DNA from: Bacteroidales bacterium 52_46
Lineage (GTDB): Bacteria > Bacteroidota > Bacteroidia > Bacteroidales > Muribaculaceae
Assembly: GCA_001915385.1 (NCBI GenBank)
Contig: MNQK01000001.1
Location: 201,868-265,867, forward strand
Reading direction: 5' to 3'
Length of the DNA stretch: 64,000 nt
Shown here: in pieces, positions 42,949 to 51,629 of the stretch
How positions within the stretch are numbered: the first letter of the stretch is position 1
How the letters are laid out: every line of letters begins with the position of its first letter
Made by a program: the position numbers and the translations under genes
Notes under the pieces: generated by a model
The model's input: the letters and a program-made list of their open reading frames with translations, nothing else
What the model was told of the DNA's origin: nothing
The model's database searches: none

Positions 42949-43952
42949 GCTACAAACTCAAGCACTATCTTATTCTGCTCCGATATTGAAGGGACCGCAT
43001 CTTTATTGTAGAAATACTGCTCGTAGTTCAACCGTATATCGGCCTGAAGCGCGCCTTTCCCCATGCTCAGCGTCAATCCGCCCGTCAGCCTGTGCCGTTC
43101 GGGGTCATCGGTTTTGAGAAGTCCGTTTTCATCCTTTACACCTTTGCTATGGTCTGACATATAGTCATATCGGCCTAAAAAGGACAACGCCATGTTACTT
43201 TTCTTAAGAGGGAGCCTGTATGCGCCAAAAACATCTACGGCATTGACAGGAGTGAATGCATGATGTGAATAATGCTTTCGAAGATACTCCGCCTCTATGT
43301 GCCAGCGGGAATTTTCCCAATAAACGCCTCCGTCATACATATAGGTATTGACATCCGACGCTCCTGCCTTCTGGCAGCTCAGCACGATATTCAATTGCCG
43401 CCACAGGCATATCTGCGCTTTGAATGAGAAATTATAGTCGGAGGTCCAGAAGTTTTTCTGATTGGTAAGTCCCGATCCATTGAAGATGCCTCCCTCAAGC
43501 GTTACAGGCGCATCCACTCCGAATGTCCACGCGGCCGCCGCTCCGACATCCCTGACATTTCCTACCTGTTTGGCTATGAACGAACGGTTGGCGAAATACT
43601 GGAGATGGGGCGAACGGTGTGCATCGATTGAAAACGGCACGCGCATCTGTCCGAAAGTAAATTTCAGCCTGTCGCCGGGCTGAAGCCTTATATATGCGTC
43701 AAACATCTTGATGGCACCTTCGTCAGAAAGGTCAATCTCGGCTTTGTACCGTACGACCGGTATGATTTTCCCTTCTACACTCATGCGCGCATTTCGTATC
43801 TCGAAGCGCCCTTCACTTATGTCGGGTTCATACTCGTATTTTGCCCGGATCGTACCGTGTATCTCAGGAAGATATGGATTTTTATCCTGCGCCGTCATGG
43901 ACGCAGCATAGATGGCAAATATGCCCAAAACTACAAAAAACTTTCTTCTCAT
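42939..43952 (-). CDS. OprO/OprP-like porin
   Basis: This 337-residue outer-membrane protein has a signal peptide (MRRKFFVVLGIFAIYAASMTAQ) and a beta-barrel pattern of the phosphate-selective porin O/P family: IRNARMSVEGKIIPVVRYKA, DAYIRLQPGDRLKFTFGQM, VPFSIDAHRSPHLQYFANRS. The C-terminal residue is Phe (LEFVAHF), a typical barrel-assembly signal. Ion selectivity is not proven. Its start overlaps the stop of a 55-codon gene (ATGA). Confidence 0.82.
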   Translation of the reverse strand: MRRKFFVVLGIFAIYAASMTAQDKNPYLPEIHGTIRAKYEYEPDISEGRFEIRNARMSVEGKIIPVVRYKAEIDLSDEGAIKMFDAYIRLQPGDRLKFTFGQMRVPFSIDAHRSPHLQYFANRSFIAKQVGNVRDVGAAAAWTFGVDAPVTLEGGIFNGSGLTNQKNFWTSDYNFSFKAQICLWRQLNIVLSCQKAGASDVNTYMYDGGVYWENSRWHIEAEYLRKHYSHHAFTPVNAVDVFGAYRLPLKKSNMALSFLGRYDYMSDHSKGVKDENGLLKTDDPERHRLTGGLTLSMGKGALQADIRLNYEQYFYNKDAVPSISEQNKIVLEFVAHF

Positions 43953-44116
43953 TGCAACTTCGTGTTATCGTGTATGGGTATTCTCATAGATAATCTCAGC
44001 GGGAGTTTTGTGTCCTGCCCCGTACAGGCAGCATAGACAATCCCGCCAAGGAGAGCCGCGACGTATGTCCAAAGTAAAAATTCTTTTAGCCTGTTTATCA
44101 CCTTCTCAATTCGCAT
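43949..44116 (-). CDS. 55-residue membrane peptide overlapping the porin gene
   Basis: A short open frame starts at ATG 44116 and ends with TGA at 43951-43949, sharing ATGA with the porin start codon (43952). The peptide begins MRIEKVINRLKEFLLWTYVA and continues with one hydrophobic helix (to ~30), then CTGQDTKLPL and a polar tail. VYAAC before the Cys is a loose lipobox. The exact overlap suggests translational coupling, so it is probably real. It may anchor in the inner membrane or be a small lipoprotein. I recognise no family. Confidence 0.5.
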   Translation of the reverse strand: MRIEKVINRLKEFLLWTYVAALLGGIVYAACTGQDTKLPLRLSMRIPIHDNTKLQ

Positions 44117-44309
44117 GTTTCAAGTATCTTTTGGATACTGCGAAATTATATCCATTTCATTGCATTAATATTTCATAAAGGCTAATAATTTATTGCATTG
44201 TAACTGAGGGAAACTGATGCAGCCGCCAACTTGTAGGGCTGCTCCCCGGAGCAGCCGATAACCGGCGTTAGTTATCACCGACAGGGCGGCTACACCGGGG
44301 TGCAGCCCA
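44117..44309. other. Intergenic stretch with GC-rich hairpins
   Basis: No gene is seen. The first ~110 bp are AT-rich and may hold the promoter of the peptide/porin unit. A palindrome GGCTGCTCCCCGGAGCAGCC lies at about 44236-44255, and a second one, with GGGTGCAGCCC, leads into the nested-hairpin element at 44310. Confidence 0.5.
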
Positions 44310-44615
44310 ATGCTGTTTACTTAGGGATAGCCGCATCGGAAAGCCGGAGGCTTGGGGGTCTACTATTAACCGGGGCCGAAGGGACACGCAGTGACCCGGA
44401 GGCCCCGGTAGGGTACACTTGGCGAGAATAAGCCCGGGACGGGCGTTTTGTGGTTGTAAACGTGATGACTACCACAAAACGCCCGTCCCGGGCTTAGGAG
44501 ATGATTGCTCATGATTACCCCGGCCTGCGCCCGCACCGCGGTCTCCGACCGGGGTTAATAGTAAATCCCCAAGCCTCCGGCTCTCTGTATCAACATTCCT
44601 TAAGTAAACAGCATT
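44310..44615. repeat. Nested-hairpin element, copy 3 (different interior)
   Basis: This 306-bp palindromic element has outer arms AATGCTGTTTACTTA (44310-44324) and TAAGTAAACAGCATT (44601-44615). Moving inwards are a second pair (AGCCGGAGGCTTGGGG at 44342-44357 with its complement at 44567-44582), a third (TACTATTAACC with GGTTAATAGTA at 44553-44563) and a perfect 26-bp pair (44429-44454 and 44471-44496). The outer arms equal those of copies 1 and 2, but the interior differs. No gene. Confidence 0.82.
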
Positions 44616-44665
44616 GAATCGCGTCCCTACAATTTTATTCGTATTTCGGAGTCAAGCCGTACCAA

Positions 44666-45970
44666 TTACTTGAAGAATCGGGTGAAGGCTTTGATGATGT
44701 ATTCGTGGTCGCGGACGGAGGCTGTCTCACGGACGGAGTGCATAGCCCACTGCGCGGCACCCATATCGACACCGCGGATATCGAGCTGCGACGTCAGGAT
44801 ATTGCCGAGCGTGGAACCGCCGGCCACGTCGCTGTGGTTGACGAAATACTGGTACGGAACGCCGGCATCCTCGCAGATGGTCCGGAATACGGCGGCGCTG
44901 TCGGCATCGGTCATATACTTGCAGTTGGCATTGATTTTGATTACCGGACCGCCTCCAAGCACGGGATGATTTGTCGGGTCGTGCTTCTCGGCATAGTTGG
45001 GATGCACGCCATGGGCATTGTCGGCCGATACCATGAACGAGTTGGCGACCGCACGCAGCAACGACTCGTTGTCACCTCCGAGTGCGTCGTTTACGCGTGA
45101 CAGTATATTGTAGAGCACCGGCGAGGCAGCACCCTGTTTCGTGCCGCTGCCCGTCTCCTCGTTGTCAAACACCGCCACCACGCGTGTCATGGCCGAAGGG
45201 ACATCGCATTGCGCCACAAGCGCGCTCACCGCGGCGTGTACCATCGACAGGTCGTCAATACGGCCCGAGGTGATGAACTCGTCGTTATATCCTACCGTCA
45301 TGGCCGGCGTGACATCGTAGAGCGTGAGGTCGAAGTCAAGTATATCATTCACGGCCACACCAAGCTCGCGCGCCACAGCCTCAAGCATGAAATTTCCGGC
45401 CTCGAGCGGTTCGCTCAACTGCGCTATTACCGGGAGCATGTCTTTCTGCTTCGACAATTTGTTGCCGTCGTTGACATTGCGGTTGAAATGAATGGCGAGA
45501 TGCGGGATAGTGAGAATCGGACGACGGAAATTGACAAGCTCGGCACGGGGATGCAACGGGTCGTCGCCGCGGAGTATCACGCGTCCGGCCACCGAAAGAG
45601 GACGGTCGAACCACGTGTAAAGTATCGGGCCGCCGTACACTTCGGTATTGAGTTTAATGATACCGCCGTCGCATACCATACCGGCATGAGGCTTTATGCG
45701 GAAGCCGGGAGAATCGCTGTGGGCAGTGATTATCTTATAACCTGCGTGCGCCTCGCCGGTGCCGATACAGAATGCGAACACCGCCGAACCGTTTTTCATC
45801 ACATAATATTTGCCGCCACGCTCGAGCGTCCATCTGTCGGAAGCGTCCAGACGCGTGAATCCGGCATCGTCAAGCATATTTGCCACGTTGGCCGCGGCAT
45901 AGAAATTGCAAGGTGAGTTGTCAAGAAATTTCATCAGGCTTTCTACCTGATGCGAAGCAGATGTTTTCAT
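44666..45970 (-). CDS. apeB: M18-family aminopeptidase
   Basis: This 434-residue zinc aminopeptidase, of the aspartyl/leucyl M18 family, forms large tetrahedral complexes in relatives. Metal and active-site blocks are TAHSDSPGFRIKP (~residue 82), AVFDNEETGSGTKQGA (~262), SADNAHGVHPNY (~315) and the last His in YFVNHSDVAGGSTLG (~390). It releases N-terminal residues from cytoplasmic peptides. It is the last gene of surA-ostA-apeB. Confidence 0.9.
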   Translation of the reverse strand: MKTSASHQVESLMKFLDNSPCNFYAAANVANMLDDAGFTRLDASDRWTLERGGKYYVMKNGSAVFAFCIGTGEAHAGYKIITAHSDSPGFRIKPHAGMVCDGGIIKLNTEVYGGPILYTWFDRPLSVAGRVILRGDDPLHPRAELVNFRRPILTIPHLAIHFNRNVNDGNKLSKQKDMLPVIAQLSEPLEAGNFMLEAVARELGVAVNDILDFDLTLYDVTPAMTVGYNDEFITSGRIDDLSMVHAAVSALVAQCDVPSAMTRVVAVFDNEETGSGTKQGAASPVLYNILSRVNDALGGDNESLLRAVANSFMVSADNAHGVHPNYAEKHDPTNHPVLGGGPVIKINANCKYMTDADSAAVFRTICEDAGVPYQYFVNHSDVAGGSTLGNILTSQLDIRGVDMGAAQWAMHSVRETASVRDHEYIIKAFTRFFK

Positions 45971-45980
45971 GATGTATGGT

Positions 45981-48026
45981 TTATTCCTGTGTCGTTTCTT
46001 TGTGTATTATGGCTTCGGGAGCCATCAGCGGAGTCGATTGCGATGCCGGAGACGGCAACAAGGGCGATGCCGTCTTTGCCGACGAGCGGCCCCGGCTACG
46101 CGCTGCATCAAAAATAGCCTGCAGACTGTCGGGGAAATCAAAGATATCATCCGGATTGAGGGGTCGGTGTTCGCCGTACCACTTGAATGTCGGAAGGAAA
46201 AAAAGCGATTTTTTGGCAAGATAGAGTGGTGTTCCCGTACCGCTGGTTTCCGACCATAATTTCAGATGCGATATCGCATTATCCTTGAAATCGGCGGCAA
46301 GGAAAGAGCTTTCGATATTCCACACTTTATTGATGGTAGAGTCATTTTCCTCCGGGAAGTTGATAGCCAGCACATTGCCGTTGACATCGAGATGGCTCAG
46401 GGCACCTTCTCTAAACTGCGCTATCATCTCCTTTCCGCTCAACTGGTTGTAATAGCCGTCCTCTATCAATTCGGCCATAAATCCTGCCGACGGAATGTAG
46501 GCACGGTCGAGCATCATGCGTGATTTTGCCACAGAATCGGCGTCATACGTTACAGCCTCTCGTAGATGTATCTGTATGACATCGCCTGAAATCTGCCTGT
46601 TGTCGCTCCACACTATAGGATTGTAATTCATGTGGACCATCGTATCGGCCGATACATAAGTAAGCGAATCGCAGAGTCCCTGCATATCCTTACGGTAGAA
46701 TTTCACATGCGGGGCGGCCACGACATAACGTATCGTATCCGACACCTCCTCAACCTTAAACGGCGTTGCCGGCGAGGGCGCCGCATTACCGGACGCCTTT
46801 ATTGAATCGGCGACGACGCCTGCATCTACCGGCTGTATGTCGGCGGCCGCGAGCGTATCGGCCGGCGCGGGCTGGGCGAGTTCGGTATATATGGTGTCGT
46901 TACGCTGTATGATATTGCGGAAAGCGCGGATAGTGTCGCCGTGGAGATAGATGGTCTCGATTGAGCGCGTGAACGTGTCGTTGACATAGAGGGTATCGAC
47001 CTTGTCGGGGTCGAAATCGCCGTCGCCGACCGGGCGGTACTGTATGACACGTGCACGACCGGTGACAAACGCGCTGTCAATCATCTGGTCGAAATAGCCA
47101 TAGTCACCCTCCATTATCATCTTGTTGATGGTATCGGTCATTATCATGTTGCCGAATGCCTCGCCCTGTCCGAGACGGCGGTCAAAATAGATTGTATCGG
47201 CGGTAAGGGTGGTGCCGCGGCTGCTTTCCATCGTCGACACGACTGTCGAGCGGCTGTACAGACGTGTGGTCATCGAGTCGGTGTTGTACTCCCCTTCCGA
47301 GGTGTAGATGATACCGTCGGCGTTGCGCACGGTCGACTCGTCATCCATACGCGCTATGTGCGTCAGGGTGTTGTAATAGAGATTGGTGGTGTATATTTCG
47401 AGAGTGTCGCCGTCATTGTTGTTACGGCTCACAAGATGCACATTGCCGGTGAAGATAGCCTCCTTTGACGTGGGATTGTATTCACCGTTGAGCGATGTCA
47501 GGGTATTGAGCGAGTCGAAGAGTTTGCCTCCGACATGCTCGTAGTAACCGAGGTCGATGCCCATATCGTAGTTGAACACGGGCGTCTCGAGCGTGACATC
47601 GCGGTTGATAAGCCTTACCTTCTTGCCGTCGTCGGCATAGAGTACGGCGAGCTTGAGCGAATCCTCGTAGGCGAGCTGGTCGGCATAGATGAAAAGCGTG
47701 TCGCCCTGTTCCATCCTGACATTGCCGAATGCGTCAAAATTGCCTGTCACGTCGCTGAAATGCGCGCTGTCGCAGTACATATACATGCCTCCGCGACGGA
47801 AACGCACGTCGCCGACGAGTATCTGGTAATCGATGCCCGGTTTCGACAGCAGCCGGTCGGCGTGCTCAAGGAATACGCGGTCGGGATTGCTGTGGTCGGC
47901 CGAAGGGATTACCGGTACAATGGGGGTGTTGTCGCGCTTTGCATTCTGGGCGCGTGAGGGGCTGACAATAGTTATCAGTACTAATGTCAGTATGAAAAGA
48001 AGTATTGGAATCGGGCGCTTTGTCAT
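45981..48026 (-). CDS. OstA-like outer-membrane assembly protein
   Basis: From MTKRPIPILLFILTL the product is 681 residues with a signal peptide ending SRAQ. Repeated strands such as YMYCDSAHFSDVTGNFDAFG, ADQLAYEDS and GEYNPTSKEAIFTGNV match the OstA/LptA-type beta-jellyroll, the periplasmic part of LPS transport proteins. The C-terminal LptD barrel is not seen. It follows surA, which folds outer-membrane proteins, supporting a role in LPS or outer-membrane assembly. The 16 codons before the chosen Met are polar and probably untranslated. Confidence 0.83.
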   Translation of the reverse strand: MTKRPIPILLFILTLVLITIVSPSRAQNAKRDNTPIVPVIPSADHSNPDRVFLEHADRLLSKPGIDYQILVGDVRFRRGGMYMYCDSAHFSDVTGNFDAFGNVRMEQGDTLFIYADQLAYEDSLKLAVLYADDGKKVRLINRDVTLETPVFNYDMGIDLGYYEHVGGKLFDSLNTLTSLNGEYNPTSKEAIFTGNVHLVSRNNNDGDTLEIYTTNLYYNTLTHIARMDDESTVRNADGIIYTSEGEYNTDSMTTRLYSRSTVVSTMESSRGTTLTADTIYFDRRLGQGEAFGNMIMTDTINKMIMEGDYGYFDQMIDSAFVTGRARVIQYRPVGDGDFDPDKVDTLYVNDTFTRSIETIYLHGDTIRAFRNIIQRNDTIYTELAQPAPADTLAAADIQPVDAGVVADSIKASGNAAPSPATPFKVEEVSDTIRYVVAAPHVKFYRKDMQGLCDSLTYVSADTMVHMNYNPIVWSDNRQISGDVIQIHLREAVTYDADSVAKSRMMLDRAYIPSAGFMAELIEDGYYNQLSGKEMIAQFREGALSHLDVNGNVLAINFPEENDSTINKVWNIESSFLAADFKDNAISHLKLWSETSGTGTPLYLAKKSLFFLPTFKWYGEHRPLNPDDIFDFPDSLQAIFDAARSRGRSSAKTASPLLPSPASQSTPLMAPEAIIHKETTQE

Positions 48027-48081
48027 CGCAGTATGCTGCAAGTCGCTCACGCGGCACCCACGGATACCGCGCATGCGGTTA

Positions 48082-49449
48082 TCATTTCAGTTTAAGCCAT
48101 CCGCTGTGCCGGAACTCGCAGTTGTCCCAACCGTCCTCGATGCGCACGTAGGTGTCTTTTATCTTTTTGTCGAGCCAGTCGGTAAGTTTTTTTGTACGCA
48201 GGGATGACTCGCACATATCTTTTATAAGCTGGTAGTCGTCCGACATGTTGGCCTTATGAGCCGGCACGCGGTTGGTGAGCTTCACGATAGCCACGATATC
48301 ACAGTTACGCTTGGGGTCGGTCATGATGAACGGTTCGGAAATCTCGCCAGGCTCCATCTTGTCGACCACTTTGGCAATTTCGGCAGGGAGTTCGCTCATC
48401 TCGAAACGCGTGGTACGATCCTTGCTGTTAACCATCACGCCGCGGTTGTTGCGCGTGTCCTTGTCCTGCGACAGGTAGGGAGCCGATTCCTCGAAAGTGA
48501 ATTTGCCGTTCACTATATCCGTGCGGATGGAATCGAGGCGGTTTATGGCTTTTGTAAGGTCGGCGTCTGACACCTTGGGGCGCAGAAGTATATGGCGGGT
48601 GTTGATACGGTCGCCGCGCTTCTCGATCAGCTGTATGATATGGAAGCCATACTGCGTCTCAACGATTTTGGATACTTTCTTGGGGTCATTGAGGTTGAAC
48701 GCGACGGCTGCATACTCCGGCTCGAGATGTCCGCGGCCGAGAAAACCGGTCTCGCCGCCGCGGCTCGCGCTACCGTCGTCCTCGGAGTATAGTACGGCAA
48801 GTGTGTAGAACTCGCGTTCGCCGCGGTTCACCTGGTCGGTATAGTCGCGCAGACGCGCCTTGACATCTTCAATCTCCGAACGCGGTATCTCGGGATTTAG
48901 CGTGATAATCTGTGTCTCCACCTGCAACGGCACCATAGGAATGGAATCCTCGGGCAGATCATTGAAATAATGGAGCACATCGGAGGGCGTGGTCTTGATG
49001 TCGCTGGTGATATTGTCCTGCACCTGCATTATGCGGTAGTTGTCACGTATGGTCTGAGTAAGCTGCTCGCGGAATTCAGGCAACGGTTTGCGGAAATATT
49101 CCTCAATCTTCTCTTTCGAGCCAATCTGGTCGACGAGCATGTTGATACGGGCGTCGACCTGCTGGGTGACCATAGCCTCCTGCACCTCCACGGTATCGAC
49201 TTCGGCCTGATGGAGATACAGTTTCTCTATTGCGAGCTGCTCGGGTATGACACAGTAAGGGTCGCCGTTGATGGGGACACGCTCATAGCGCATCTGCTGA
49301 TACATTTCCTCGATTTGCGACTTGTAGATAGGCTGGTCGCCGACCACCCAAGCCACCTCCTCGACGATATTGTTCTGCGACGAGAGCGTAAGCGCCGCCA
49401 TTACCGCGGCCGCGCCAAGCGTATATTTCCTGATGGTAGACAGTTGCAT
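48082..49449 (-). CDS. surA: SurA-like periplasmic peptidyl-prolyl isomerase
   Basis: This 455-residue exported chaperone has an N-terminal signal, a SurA N-domain (VEEVAWVVGDQPIYKSQIEE) and two parvulin domains (~175-285 with GGETGFLGRGHLEPEYAAVA, and ~288-395 with RHILLRPKVSDADL). It helps outer-membrane proteins fold. The minus-strand box TAATTTTG (49539-49532) is a likely -7 element ~80 bp upstream. It heads surA-ostA-apeB. Confidence 0.88.
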   Translation of the reverse strand: MQLSTIRKYTLGAAAVMAALTLSSQNNIVEEVAWVVGDQPIYKSQIEEMYQQMRYERVPINGDPYCVIPEQLAIEKLYLHQAEVDTVEVQEAMVTQQVDARINMLVDQIGSKEKIEEYFRKPLPEFREQLTQTIRDNYRIMQVQDNITSDIKTTPSDVLHYFNDLPEDSIPMVPLQVETQIITLNPEIPRSEIEDVKARLRDYTDQVNRGEREFYTLAVLYSEDDGSASRGGETGFLGRGHLEPEYAAVAFNLNDPKKVSKIVETQYGFHIIQLIEKRGDRINTRHILLRPKVSDADLTKAINRLDSIRTDIVNGKFTFEESAPYLSQDKDTRNNRGVMVNSKDRTTRFEMSELPAEIAKVVDKMEPGEISEPFIMTDPKRNCDIVAIVKLTNRVPAHKANMSDDYQLIKDMCESSLRTKKLTDWLDKKIKDTYVRIEDGWDNCEFRHSGWLKLK

Positions 49450-49531
49450 GATGAATTTATTATATGCCTGATGTTCTGTTATGTAATGCAGCGGAATGGC
49501 AATTTTACGGCCGCCGCTATGATATTTGTGA

Positions 49532-49539
49532 CAAAATTA
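49532..49539 (-). promoter_or_regulatory. -7 box of surA operon
   Basis: Minus-strand TAATTTTG matches TAnnTTTG and lies ~83 bp before the surA ATG. A TTG occurs upstream but not at ideal spacing. Confidence 0.4.
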
Positions 49540-49655
49540 ACGCTTTCTTTCAATATATCACCCAATATTACTTTAATAATCCCCTATTACTAAGTATTTT
49601 TAACAATATCGTAAAAAAAGCGAATGCAACACGTGAATTTTTTGCAGATATTCTT

Positions 49656-49663
49656 TAAATTTG
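49656..49663 (+). promoter_or_regulatory. -7 box of glnS
   Basis: TAAATTTG matches TAnnTTTG. It overlaps an upstream in-frame Met at 49661 and so rules that Met out, favouring the start at 49703 with a ~33-nt leader. Confidence 0.5.
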
Positions 49664-49702
49664 CACTTTCAATATCAGTCAATTATCATAAATTCTAACC
49701 AA

Positions 49703-51436
49703 ATGGCGGAAATCAAGGACACCAACAATCAGCTCGATGAGACACAAAACACTGAAAACCAAAATTCTAAAGGTTATAATTTTGTAGAGCAACTTGTTTA
49801 CGACGACCTCAAGGCGGGTAAAAACGGAGGACGGCTCAACACCCGTTTCCCACCCGAGCCCAACGGGTATCTGCATATCGGCCATGCAAAAGCTATATGC
49901 ATGGACTTCGGTGTAGCCGAAAAATTCGGCGGCACCTGCAATCTTCGTTTTGACGACACCAACCCCGTAAAGGAGGATGTGGAATATGTCGACTCTATCA
50001 GGGAGGACATCAAATGGCTCGGTTTCGACTGGGGCGACCGCGAATATTACGCGTCGGACTATTTCCCCCAGCTTTTCGACCTCGCCGTACGTCTGATTAA
50101 GGAAGGCAAGGCTTACGTCGACGACCAGACATCGGAGGAGATTGCCGCACAGAAAGGCACTCCCACCACGCCGGGAACCGAGAGCCCCTACCGCAACCGC
50201 ACTCCCGAGGAGAACCTCGACCTGTTCATGCGCATGAACGCCGGCGAATTTGAGGAGGGCGCACGAGTGCTCCGCGCCAAAATCGACATGGCGTCGTCCA
50301 ACATGCACTTCCGTGACCCCATCATGTACCGTATCATCAAGCACCCGCACCACCGCACCGGCACAACGTGGAAAGTATATCCCATGTACGATTTCGCCCA
50401 CGGCCAGAGCGACTACTTCGAGGGTGTGACCCACTCGATATGTACGCTTGAATTCGTGCCTCACCGTCCGCTCTACGACTACTTCGTCGACGAGCTTGCC
50501 GACGAGACATACCGTCCGCGCCAGATTGAGTTCAACCGCCTCAACCTCACTTATACCGTGATGTCGAAGCGCAAGCTCCTCCAGCTCGTCAAGGAAGGTC
50601 TCGTGGCCGGCTGGGACGACCCCCGCATGCCGACCATCTCAGGTATGCGCCGCCGCGGCTTCACTCCGCAGTCGATACGCAACTTCATCGAGCGCATCGG
50701 CTACACCAAGTATGAGGCGCTCAACTCGGTATCGCTCTTAGAGCACGCCGTGCGCGAAGACCTCAACAGCATCGCCACCCGCGTAATGGCCGTAGTCAAT
50801 CCGGTGAAAGTGGTCATAACCAACTATCCCGAGGACAAGGTGGAGACCGTGGAGATGGAAAACAATCCCGAACAGCCCGGTTCGGGAACACATGAGATGC
50901 CGTTCTCACGCGAAATCTATATCGAACGCGAGGACTTCATGGAAAATCCCCCGAAGAAATTCTTCCGTCTGGCACCCGGCGGAGAGGTACGTCTCAAAGG
51001 CGCATACATAATCAAGTGTGAGGATGTGGTAAAGGATGCCGACGGCAATATCACGGAAATACACTGTACCTACGACCCCGAAACACGTTCGGGACTTCCC
51101 GGAAGCCAGCGCAAGGTCAAAGGCACGCTTCACTGGGTATCGGCAGCCCATGCGGTTGATGCTACTGCACGTCTGTACGACCGTCTTTTCAACGTGGAAA
51201 ATCCCGCCGCCGAACCCGACCGCGACTTCCGCGACATGCTCAATCCCGACTCCCTGCAGGTAGTCGAAGGCATCAAGGTAGAACCGTTCGCAGCTCAGAA
51301 CGCCAAGCCCGGAACCAAATTCCAGTTCCAGCGCATAGGCTACTTCACGCCCGACCTCGACTCTACTCCCGACCGCCTCATCTTCAACCGCACCATCGCC
51401 CTGAAGGACAGCTGGGAAAAAGAGCAGAAGAAATAA
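49703..51436 (+). CDS. glnS: Glutaminyl-tRNA synthetase
   Basis: This class I aminoacyl-tRNA synthetase (577 residues) charges tRNA-Gln directly. FPPEPNGYLHIGHAKAICMD carries the HIGH motif (~residue 52) and YTVMSKRKLLQLV the KMSKS equivalent (VMSKR, ~285). RFDDTNP and the C-terminal anticodon-binding beta-barrel region are present, including the glutaminyl-type VYPMYDFAHGQSD. The start MAEIKDTNNQ is chosen on promoter position and family length. Confidence 0.96.
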   Translation: MAEIKDTNNQLDETQNTENQNSKGYNFVEQLVYDDLKAGKNGGRLNTRFPPEPNGYLHIGHAKAICMDFGVAEKFGGTCNLRFDDTNPVKEDVEYVDSIREDIKWLGFDWGDREYYASDYFPQLFDLAVRLIKEGKAYVDDQTSEEIAAQKGTPTTPGTESPYRNRTPEENLDLFMRMNAGEFEEGARVLRAKIDMASSNMHFRDPIMYRIIKHPHHRTGTTWKVYPMYDFAHGQSDYFEGVTHSICTLEFVPHRPLYDYFVDELADETYRPRQIEFNRLNLTYTVMSKRKLLQLVKEGLVAGWDDPRMPTISGMRRRGFTPQSIRNFIERIGYTKYEALNSVSLLEHAVREDLNSIATRVMAVVNPVKVVITNYPEDKVETVEMENNPEQPGSGTHEMPFSREIYIEREDFMENPPKKFFRLAPGGEVRLKGAYIIKCEDVVKDADGNITEIHCTYDPETRSGLPGSQRKVKGTLHWVSAAHAVDATARLYDRLFNVENPAAEPDRDFRDMLNPDSLQVVEGIKVEPFAAQNAKPGTKFQFQRIGYFTPDLDSTPDRLIFNRTIALKDSWEKEQKK

Positions 51437-51513
51437 GTATAAACCCTGTCTGCGGAAGGGGACCCATGCGAGCGCCCTCGAGCCGGGGAATATGTTATTT
51501 TAACCAAATACAC

Positions 51514-51591
51514 ACCGCGGTTAAAAACCGCGGCTACTATAAGCCTGATTACCAATCGGTACAGGATAGTAGCCGCGGTTTCTAACCGCGG
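51514..51591. repeat. CCGCGG-type palindromic repeat, copy 3
   Basis: Arms 51514-51540 (ACCGCGGTTAAAAACCGCGG then CTACTAT) and 51566-51591 are near-perfect inverted repeats, ~25-bp loop. Same family as 2401-2509 and 36360-36427. It lies between glnS and the TPR gene. Confidence 0.85.
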
Positions 51592-51629
51592 AAAGATATA
51601 TTTCCGACCAGAAATATAATTTTACAGGA

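Noticed and set aside
49679..50464. A 261-codon minus-strand frame opposite glnS
   Set aside because: Fully inside glnS, no start context, no motif; a codon-bias shadow.
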